Of a stretch of DNA of 64,000 nt, positions 56,427 to 64,000 are shown one piece after another; position 1 is the stretch's first letter, and the number at the start of each line of letters is the position of its first letter. Made by a program: the position numbers and the translations under genes. Under the pieces are notes generated by a model. That model did not search any database and had not been told where the DNA came from. It saw nothing but the letters and a program-made list of their open reading frames with translations. The DNA lies in the NCBI RefSeq assembly GCF_036588685.1, contig NC_086381.1, forward strand, positions 50,963,431-51,027,430, given 5' to 3'. This stretch comes from Mytilus trossulus (lineage: Eukaryota > Mollusca > Bivalvia > Mytilida > Mytilidae).

Positions 56427-57155
56427 CTGAGCCAAAAAAGTTTGCAACAAAATTATAAAATTTTATTTTATTACAAAAGCTTAATAGCATAAGATTTTAA
56501 AAATAATAAAATGGAATAATGACAAGTCAGAAGCAACATGAATGTTTATCACTCACATTCACTAGGAATTTCTTTGTATGGAGCGCAGTAGGGTCAAAAT
56601 ATAAAAATGGGTATAGTGTTATTCAAAAGCAATATCTCATCCATGCTCCACGTGCATCGATGAGCCGAAACACGCACTCCAGTAACTGCCCTTAGTCTAT
56701 GCACTACTCGTGTGGCCGGAATAAATATGTCACGTGTTGACGTAAAGCGAAGGTAGCGCTCCTCCCTTGGTGCTAGTTTTTTGGGTCTACCAGATCTCGG
56801 CCAACCTGTGCAGTTCCAGTTTGTCGATATCTGTTTATTAGTCTTCAAACTATTGACATATGCAGTATGTACATTATCTGCGAAGTCGGCAACACTCATT
56901 CCGGCATCAACCATCCCAATAGCTCTCTGGCGGATATTTTCGGGGAGGACTGGTCGACGCCCAATGAGATTTTTTAAACGTTTGTGAGTTTTTTTTACAA
57001 TTGTGTGTCAGTGAAAAATACATTTCAAATTTCGTTTTAAAAGTACAGGTAAAGAAGGTAAAACATCGATTACACTTACAGAGCTTAAATGGCACGAAAT
57101 CAATTACCCAGAAAAAAGCAGGAAAAAAAAGTGTTGTTAAACGTTTTTTGCTCAG
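56427..57155 (-). mobile_element. Internally deleted Tc1/mariner-like element
   Basis: Inverted ends ctgagccaaaaaagttt / aaacgttttttgctcag with TA on each side (56425-56426, 57156-57157). 729 bp. It carries only the start of a transposase on the minus strand, so it lacks the DDE catalytic core and is non-autonomous. Confidence 0.85.
56594..57000 (-). pseudogene. Tc1-like transposase N-terminal fragment
   Basis: Reads IGRRPVLPENIRQRAIGMVD, AGMSVADFADNVHTAYVNSL, NWNCTGWPRSGRPKKLAPRE and TRVVHRLRAVTGVRVSAHR: the paired helix-turn-helix DNA-binding region with the GRPKK linker of Tc1-family transposases. After SAHRCTWSM the frame runs into unrelated sequence and stops. The catalytic domain is missing. 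Open frame continues upstream of the first Met. Confidence 0.85.
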
Positions 57156-57699
57156 TATATAACCAAAGTAGCAGTAACTACCCAGTGTTAATCGATATAA
57201 AAACCTTATAATTACAGCAATTTTAGGAGAAAACTTTATAAGTTAAAGGTTTATATCAGCATTGGAAAAAGGAAAAAAAAACCCATAGGAATTAGCAAGT
57301 GGTGAGCCAATATGTCGATTCTTTATTTGTCGTTTATGTATATATGGTTAAACTTTTTTCAATATGGTTTGCCAGATCATATTATTCACAAGAGTAACTA
57401 TAACCTGTCTCTCAAAGTGGAGCTGTTTTGCATTCATCTTAGACGTCCATTCGTCTAATTGTTTGTCCGTCCGTTAGTCCAACAAATATTTTCGTTACAC
57501 TTTTTTCATGCTTCGTCACACTTTGTTTAGAAACCATACCACACAACGGGACTGAGAGTAGTTGTAACGTGTGAGCCCTTTTCGGATTTGTCACACACAT
57601 ACTTCGGAGTGTTTGGCGATAGTTCAAGTATTTTATCTCAACATTTTATTCTGGAAAAATTAGACTGCAAGAATAATTGGATTGCAGAAATAAATATTC
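57156..57699. other. Spacer with 'cgtcacac' repeat scraps
   Basis: 57470-57640 (caacaaatattttcgttaca, cttcgtcacactttg) resembles 58740-58810; no gene. Confidence 0.45.
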
Positions 57700-58362
57700 A
57701 AAAAAAATATTCCTAGACAGAAACTAATTTGGAAAGGTAATTACATTGAGGCTTCAAGCTTTTCAACAAATATATTATATAAGCCAATTTGTAAATATAA
57801 AACTGAACCATCAATTGGTGTAAGCAAATGGATGCGTAATTTACAAATCAATGAGAACCTTAGTATTAACCAACTATATGTTTTCATGTTTCATTATTTA
57901 GAAGAAAACAGGTTAAAAATATATAAATGGAAACTTTTACAATTCATATTACCAACAAAACAATTATTGTTTTAAAAATGGAAACAGAAGAATGACAGTC
58001 TATGTAATGTATGTAACGAAGAAGAAGAGTATAACCACTTTTTTATTTCTTGTCAATTTTTATAAATTTTTTGGAAAAGTATTAATGAGTTAATGATAAA
58101 ATCAAATTCAAATTTTAGAGTATTATTAAAGCAATTAGTCTTTGGATATAAAATTTTTGACAAAAAATATTTTGATGTGAATTATTTCCTTACAATTTTA
58201 GGTTTTTCCATATACAAATCATATTATGTAGCTAATCAGAAATTGACAAAGGTAAATGTTTATCAAATTTTTGTTCGAGAATACATAAAAAGATACAATG
58301 AAAACAGAACAATGAAACTTAATCCATTACTTAAGTCACTGAAAAGAAGTTTAGACGATTGA
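57700..58362 (+). pseudogene. C-terminal end of a LINE ORF2 with zinc knuckle
   Basis: One frame covers 57721-58362 with three in-frame stops. It reads KLIWKGNYIEASSFSTNILY, EENRLKIYKWKLLQFILPTK, then SLCNVCNEEEEYNHFFISC, a C-x2-C-x7-H-x4-C knuckle, and FLTILGFSIYKSYYVANQ, ending LKSLKRSLDD at a stop. This is the layout of the ORF2 end of L1-like LINEs in invertebrates. The stops show it is dead. The last 89 codons are open and could mislead gene finders. Confidence 0.75.
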
Positions 58363-58949
58363 GAGAGTAGAATAAAACATAATGTATAAAAATGTTATAC
58401 AATTGTATTTTAAGAAATTTATACATTATACATATTATTATAATTTATACATATATATACCAGCAGCGATTGCTTACCTACATGTAGGTAATCAGTGGAA
58501 TATAACAGGATGCATCAAGAAAAGCTTGGTTTCTTGGTGTAACAATGTAACAAGCATATTTGATGAATAAATATTTAATGTTGTTAAAAAAAAAGTTTAA
58601 GTATTTCCGTACTTTGAATGCATGTACTTACATTTCTTTTTGTCACGCATTTCTACAGTTCTATTGACCAGAATGACTATATATATTTAGGCAGCAGTTT
58701 TACAATGACAAGTTGTAATATGTGAGCGCATTTTGGATCTGTGACACCTACTTTCTGTTTGAACTTTACACGACATGTTAAATCGAAACAAATATTTTCG
58801 TCACACTTACTAAAAAATTAAAATGACCAATGAAATTCCAGTTACTGGTTTTGGTGCAGTTGTGGATACAAACTACTGAACGATCTAAAGACGAACAGGC
58901 AATTAACACATCAATCACTTACGGGAGTTTAACAATCTTTGACATTACA
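58363..58949. other. Spacer
   Basis: Holds the probable 3' UTR of the LINE fragment and scraps shared with 57470-57640; no gene. Confidence 0.4.
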
Positions 58950-59423
58950 CAATATTCATTAATTCCACAAACAGCCGAAACAGGGGAGCTAACTTAGGAG
59001 GAGATGATTTCTCAGACCTCTTCTTTCTTTGTCAGTATCAAACATTTAATACTTTTTAAATATCCCCATTATAATGATGTCATGCTCTTTTTGCTATATC
59101 TTTCCTCTATAATATAGGAAGTATAATATTAAATAAAGTAAGTACAGAAAAGCGGTTCGGACGCACCAATATATATTAATATGATCTTAAATAGAACGTT
59201 ATTTGTATTGCGAACAATACAAATAAGGAGTGATCGTAAGCTTACAAAAATATAAATACATATATAAGATGAATAGTATTCAAATTATTTAGGTTGACTG
59301 TCCTCTTTAATATCACTAGTCTTTTTATGCTTCGCTTAATCTTTTTAAAGTATGGATTGTGTCATTTTATGGACGAAATCTAAAAATGAATCTGTTAAAT
59401 CACACCTTTATGAATCACATCTA
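58950..59423 (+). repeat. Segmental duplication, matching 12970-13455
   Basis: attaattccacaaacagccg, gagatgatttctcagacctc, agaaaagcggttcggacgca; stops at the insertion point of the 4.3 kb element and resumes at 63726. Confidence 0.85.
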
Positions 59424-60229
59424 CACTGTGTATCATCGCCACCGGAAATTGGGTACTAACGAAGCGGAGAGAAGTAGAAAAAAAGTAAACAAGTTAAGAA
59501 TTCATTCAATTTAAAGCATTTCCACTCATTTGATGAGGGTGCCGCTTAAGAAATGATTTTCTGATATATAATTCTTTAAATTATTAGGCCGATAAGTACA
59601 AAATTAATACAAGATTTTGTGTAAGACTCCAAAACTTTCCACTTAGTACCGGAAAATTTCGAGGTCGATCGTCCTCTGTCGCCCCATTCTCAAGATATTG
59701 AACTGTTTTTCATTATTTTTCCAGACACGTTTTTCGATTATTATAGTGTGGCATGATATTTACTGAAATTTGTTGTCAAAAAGATGTTTTTTTAAAGAAT
59801 ATGGACAAAAACATTGATTGTTTGTTGTACGGCGAATTGCAGAACGTTGTACGGCGAATTGCAAAATAACAACTTTTGCCTGTACGGCGTCTTGCAATGT
59901 ATTATAATTTTTAGAGGAAACTAATCACTGTTTAGATAATATCAAGTGACGATATTTTGTTGATATCAAAGCTTTACAGGCTTACAAATTACAAAATGTC
60001 TTACTTTAATGTCTATTAAATATATGCCGTTAATTCAGTTCAGAAGGCCTCGTTGCGTACCGCTTTTCGATTTGTAAAAAAGTTTTTTTTCAACCATATT
60101 ATCCTGAATTAATTTATATATCGTTATACTACTAACGCCTTATTTGTTGTTAGGTTGAAACGTGTTAATTCAATAAATAAACCGTCCATTCATCTGTTTT
60201 TAGTGCTAGCTTATTTTTTAGATAAAAAC

Positions 60230-60445
60230 AGTGGAGATGTGGTATGATAGCAAATAAGATAACTATCCATCAGGATAAAATAAAGTTTATGCAAGCGATT
60301 ATATGCTATCGTACGGCCTTCAACAACGAAAACTCGTACCTTATACATGTTATAGTCGGCTAAAAAAGCACCGACAGAAAAATGTGGAAGGACTCAACAA
60401 GAAAACTAACGGCTTAACTCATATATAGTGTAATAAAACAATTTA
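60230..60445 (+). repeat. Mussel 'caatgagcaaa' family copy inside the 4.3 kb element
   Basis: gagatgtggtatgatagcaa, atcgtacggccttcaacaac, agtcggctaaaaaagcacc, gaaaactaacggc. Confidence 0.7.
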
Positions 60446-60759
60446 TGAAAACAACAAATAAGATAGAGATGAAGAAACCACATGGGCTTACATAGGCTAT
60501 GCCTGTTGCCCAATCCAATTCAATTTATTTGAATAAAATATTGTTTAAAATAAACAACCATCGAACCACAGGATCGACAATTCGGACAGATAAAATTAAG
60601 AAAATACTTTGTTTTCATCGAATGTAAGGAGAAACAAATCGTGAATTGCATTTCGAATTAATTTTCTTGTCAGTTTCTTTTTGAAAAATATATAATTTGC
60701 ATACATCTATTCTTAAATGCTGTCAAGCAAATGGTTTTTCAATCTAAAGCATTTTATCC

Positions 60760-60870
60760 AGTGCATAATTAGATGGGAACATGTTAACAACACCTCGATT
60801 TTGGCAAAAACAGTTAACAACAAATTTTAAATGCTGATAAGAGTTAACAGCAACTTTAGTTTACCCTTTT
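60760..60870. repeat. 'aacagttaac' word cluster, matched at 62935-63130
   Basis: Short ttaacaacac / aacagttaacaaca / agttaacagcaa words; a larger cluster of the same words lies near the other arm (62935-63130). They may be internal repeats of the element. Confidence 0.55.
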
Positions 60871-61554
60871 TTCCAAACGAACCCAAAAGCAATGAAAAGG
60901 GGAAGTGCATATGTTCACTGATGTATTCGAAAGTTTGACAACCACTGTACTAATTCGCAGAAATGCCAACTCGAGCTCCATAAGGAGTCATTAATAAAGC
61001 TGACTAATTTTCAGAAGACACAAGCAAGTACCATATTTTTTTTATTGACACATGGACAGACAATTGAACGGATGGAAAAGCAGACGTAGTGATTGACTCC
61101 AAGAAAAAGGACTATGTCATGAATAATCGAAATTGCTTCAAACACCAAAAGGGAGACTTCTTCTGGTTATGTATATTGTTGAGTAAATGTTTTATGTCAA
61201 TCAGTCGTAGCAAACTTGGGTTATCGTCATGACGTAGGAAAGTGTAACAAACAGATAGAATGAGTGAAAACTATGGGGCGCGAACATTTTTTTTTATGGC
61301 GAGGGCTCTTATAAATTATGGTTACATCTGATCTCAGTCAGGGTATTCATACGACTCATTGCTTACATGATTTTATTAAAAGGAATTACGAAGGTTTACT
61401 GATTTTTATTTTAAATCATCAAAACCAGTGTATATATCAGAAAGTAACATGTAAGCTGTCACAAATTGAAGCGCTCTTTCATCTCCAAGTCCCAATTAAG
61501 AACTCTGAGCTGATATAAAAAAAAACCTTGGTCCATCTTTACATTTCTGAAGTC

Positions 61555-61824
61555 TTAGACTAGCAAATTTGACATCAATTTGAGAACCAAGTCCTCATTT
61601 TCGGCCTCTTCTACCAGGCCACACTGTTCAGTTATTTTACGAATTGCAAATTGAAAAGGTACTTTATTTTTCACAATTCCGTCCAGGTACTCTGGGTCAA
61701 TATAACTTATCAAACATTCCATATACATCTGAATTATTTTCATCATAGGACTGACCAGGGTTTTAGCTGGATAAGAAGTGGCCTTTCCTTTTAACGTTTT
61801 GGATACATTACAAATAGAAGGCAT
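61555..61824 (-). CDS. Unrecognised 89-codon frame inside the 4.3 kb element
   Basis: Reads MPSICNVSKTLKGKATSYP, KTLVSPMMKIIQMYMECLIS, YLDGIVKNKVPFQFAIRK, ITEQCGLVEEAENEDLVLKL, MSNLLV and stop. Composition is protein-like and helical, unlike the surrounding repeats. A tgtag acceptor-like site lies just before it. It may be a captured host exon or a transposase scrap. I do not recognise a family. Confidence 0.3.
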   Translation of the reverse strand: MPSICNVSKTLKGKATSYPAKTLVSPMMKIIQMYMECLISYIDPEYLDGIVKNKVPFQFAIRKITEQCGLVEEAENEDLVLKLMSNLLV

Positions 61825-62730
61825 ACATAACTACATTGGTTAGACGTATAAAGAGGGGCATGAGATATCCCTAAATATGTTTAACACTGCCGCATTTGTT
61901 GCACCTGCATGACCCAACTTGAGTCCGTAACCTTTGCTACATTTGTATATAGTCTTGTATTTATTTCATTTTTTTAAATTTTGGTTCATTTATATGTTTC
62001 AAGAAACAAACATTAAACTTCTACCCCCTTTTTGTAGTTAAATGATTGCTCACTTAGGAGACAGCTTCAGGTATATCAATACACAGTTACAAGTTTAGTT
62101 TCGAATTATAGCCATGGTGAATTTTCTAAATATGAAAGTTTTTGACCAATTGAATTGATTTTTAGTTGAATGATATTAAAGCCTTCCTAGTGGGTTTATA
62201 AGAACATTTAGATTTTTTTTTAGCATGTTTTATGAGCCATTTTTCAGTTTGAAAGTCCATACGTTCCTATCCGTACCGCCATAGATTTAGAAATTTTGTA
62301 TTGTTTTTCAACAAAGATTTGACGCTCGATCTTTTCAATTTAATTTTATGGAAAAAACAGCAGAAATGCATTTAATTTGTTTTACCTTTTGATAGATATA
62401 TGTCTATGGTTTCAATCTTATTGATTGAAAATTGAAATTTTCCTTTGGACCAAATTTTTTAGATCTTTGTGACGTGTTCAACCCCCTATTTTGCAATATT
62501 TGGTATCAAATAAATGCTGATTCTTGCCATTGTTACACACAAAAAAAAAATTATATTTCACCATGATTACTATTGGAAATCAAATCTATGGACACTTCTC
62601 TTTCCATAAATATACACATGCATAACTAAAATAGTAAGCCTTATTTATTAGGAAGGAAGGGAAAGAGGGTGTTTAAATTTTTTTCCCTATCTGTGAATTG
62701 ACACCCACCCTAGTGCATAATTTTATCGTT

Positions 62731-62815
62731 GCGTTGGGTTGTTTCTTCTATTTGGTCGGGCTTCTGTTTCTTTGACATTTTCCTCATTTCCATTCTCAAT
62801 TTTATTAAGGACTTA
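62731..62815 (+). repeat. Mussel repeat scrap inside the element
   Basis: ggttgtttcttctatttggt, cctcatttccattctcaatt; same family as 2395-2460 and 17240-17290. Confidence 0.65.
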
Positions 62816-63725
62816 CTATACTCAAAGATTTTTAAAGACATGTACAGTTACATATATGCTGAATATGTCACTCCTTTGCGGAAGCAACGTAAAAAAAAAA
62901 GAGATGGACAGAAAATTTTGATGTGATTCTTGTAAATAACAGTTAATATCAATTAACAGAGAAAATAATGTCAAAAACAGTGAACACTTTAAGTATTAAG
63001 TAACAGATAACAGGAATCTCAATTTCAAATAAACAGTTAACAACATTGCAAATTTTAACAAAACAGATTACAGACAGTGGGTCGAAAACAGTTAACAGTT
63101 TTTAAAATTTATCAGTCAAATAAAACTTTTAAACAAATTAAAACCTTGAAAAGAACAAAAACAGTTTAACATAAAAGGGTACCCCCTCTCCCCACACCTT
63201 AGATATTTGAACTTAATACTTTATTTTCTTTGAAAAGACGGTAAATAACTATTCTAAAATTAGCAAGTTGCCATACAGTTGAAAACAAGTTGCCATACAG
63301 TAAATTTGTCAACACGAGCAAGTTGCCGTACCCTAGACTTTATTTTTTATGGTCTATATTCTTTAAAATACATCTTTTTGACAACAAATTTCAGTAAATA
63401 TCATGCCACACTATAATAATCTAAAAACGTGTCTGGAAAAATATTGAAAAACAGTTCAATATCTTGAGAATGGGGCTACCCTCGAAATTTTCCGGTACTA
63501 AGGGGCAAGTTTTGGAGTATTACACAAAATCTTGTATTAATTTTGTACTTATCGGCCTAATAATTCATAGAATTATATATCAGAAAATCATTTCTTAAGC
63601 GGCACTCTCATCAAATGAGTGGAAATGCTTTAAATTGAACGAATTTTTAACTTGTTTACTTTTTTTCTATTTCTCTCCGCTTCGTTAGTACCCAATTTCC
63701 GGTGGCGATGATACACAGTGATCTA

Positions 63726-63849
63726 TAAATATTATAATGTTTTGTAACTTGTATATCATAAAGTGTTGAATATTCGCCTTCTGTGATATAAAAAAATATC
63801 GTTAGAATTTTATACATGTACTTGTATAAATTATTATGTGATCATATCA
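63726..63849 (+). repeat. Segmental duplication resumes (matches 13467-13601)
   Basis: taaatatta, ttatacatgtacttgtataa, ttattatgtgatcatatcaa shared with copy 1. Confidence 0.85.
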
Positions 63850-64000
63850 ATGGGAGAATTGAAAACGGTAACAGTTGAGAATTTGTGTAAAGAATGTGAC
63901 TGTGACAAACCAGTAGAATGGGTCTGTCTAGAATGTAACGTACCGGTCCATGATTTTTGTATTGCTGCACACATCAACAGACAGCCATCATTGACGCATA
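63850..64000 (+). CDS. B-box-type zinc finger protein, 5' exon (runs off window)
   Basis: ATG at 63850 opens a frame to the window end (50 codons). MGELKTVTVENLCKEC is followed by Cys and His ligands in the order C-x2-C-x9-C-x2-C-x4-H-x2-C-x3-H (CKEC ... CLEC NVPVHDFC IAAH). This resembles the B-box zinc finger of TRIM-like proteins, which in bivalves often start with a B-box and lack a RING. A family role would be protein-protein contact in ubiquitin or immune signalling. The rest is outside the window. An almost identical but truncated copy lies at 13602. Confidence 0.65.
   Translation, partial: MGELKTVTVENLCKECDCDKPVEWVCLECNVPVHDFCIAAHINRQPSLTH

Larger units (their letters stand above)
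59424..63720. mobile_element. 4.3 kb element, ~400-bp TIRs, CACTGTG ends, ATCTA 5-bp TSD
   Basis: Left end CACTGTGTATCATCGCC at 59424, right end its exact complement to 63720. ATCTA is repeated on both sides (59419-59423, 63721-63725). The arms stay about 95% alike for about 395 bp (to 59820 and from 63325). Next come sub-terminal repeats: ttgtacggcgaattgca-like words at 59834, 59852 and 59881, and inverted versions at 63263-63336. Copy 1 of the segmental duplication has the empty site. The termini fit the CACWRTG pattern, and the 5-bp duplication is that of the Transib/RAG-like group. No transposase was recognised, so it is probably non-autonomous and the assignment is tentative. Confidence 0.85.

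Noticed and set aside
58382-58570. Short ORF after the LINE fragment
   Set aside because: It falls in the LINE 3' region and is AT-rich with no similarity; treated as non-coding.
63714-63720. A true V(D)J recombination signal (CACAGTG)
   Set aside because: No nonamer at 12- or 23-bp spacing was seen; the heptamer match is only the transposon end and cannot prove RAG relationship.

Overview
This window looks like genomic DNA from a bivalve mollusc, most probably a marine mussel (Mytilus or close kin). It is AT-rich, has small exons in long introns with GT..AG borders, and is packed with dispersed repeats that I recognise as typical of mussel DNA. One example is the family carrying 'tatgattgccaatgagaca' and 'gccttcaacaatgagcaaa', which recurs in both orientations. 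The species call is from memory and was not searched. No prokaryotic gene organisation, CRISPR array, rRNA or genuine tRNA gene was seen.

Layout. (1) 1-1.2 kb: last coding exon of an unknown membrane protein (+) and its poly(A) signal. (2) 1.2-13.8 kb: a complete three-exon gene (+) for a secreted F-type (fucolectin-like) lectin, exons 7609-7750, 10066-10281 and 11120-11340. Upstream are degenerate tandem copies of its promoter/signal-peptide exon; downstream is a truncated B-box zinc-finger exon. (3) 14.2-14.8 kb: two phase-matched exons (-) of unknown function. (4) 14.9-20 kb: repeats and palindromes. (5) 20.2-37.3 kb: the 5' part of a neuroglian/L1CAM-type cell adhesion gene (-). It has a signal peptide exon and ten exons for six Ig domains, joined here by phase arithmetic. 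The sixth Ig exon carries a 2-nt frameshift at its first cysteine. Exons 2 and 3 lie in a 2107-bp apparently perfect tandem duplication, and two exon 5' borders have spawned tandem arrays. No fibronectin-III, transmembrane or cytoplasmic exons were found. (6) 37.9-49 kb: nested DNA transposons, three foldback palindromes in a row, and a LINE reverse transcriptase fragment. (7) 49.4-54.7 kb: a second F-type lectin gene (+) with near-identical lectin exons but an unrelated signal-peptide exon behind a CRE/TATA promoter. (8) 55-64 kb: the rest of the segmental duplication, broken by a Tc1-like element, a LINE fragment and a 4.3 kb element with about 400-bp inverted repeats, CACTGTG ends and a 5-bp target duplication. 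The window ends inside an intact B-box exon.

The main organising event is a segmental duplication: about 8-13.7 kb is paralogous to about 51.4-64 kb. Because both copies are present, one supplies empty insertion sites for transposons in the other, which gives firm element borders. The lectins are probably secreted sugar-binding proteins of innate recognition; the Ig gene would act at neuronal or epithelial contacts. Nothing suggests that these loci form one pathway.
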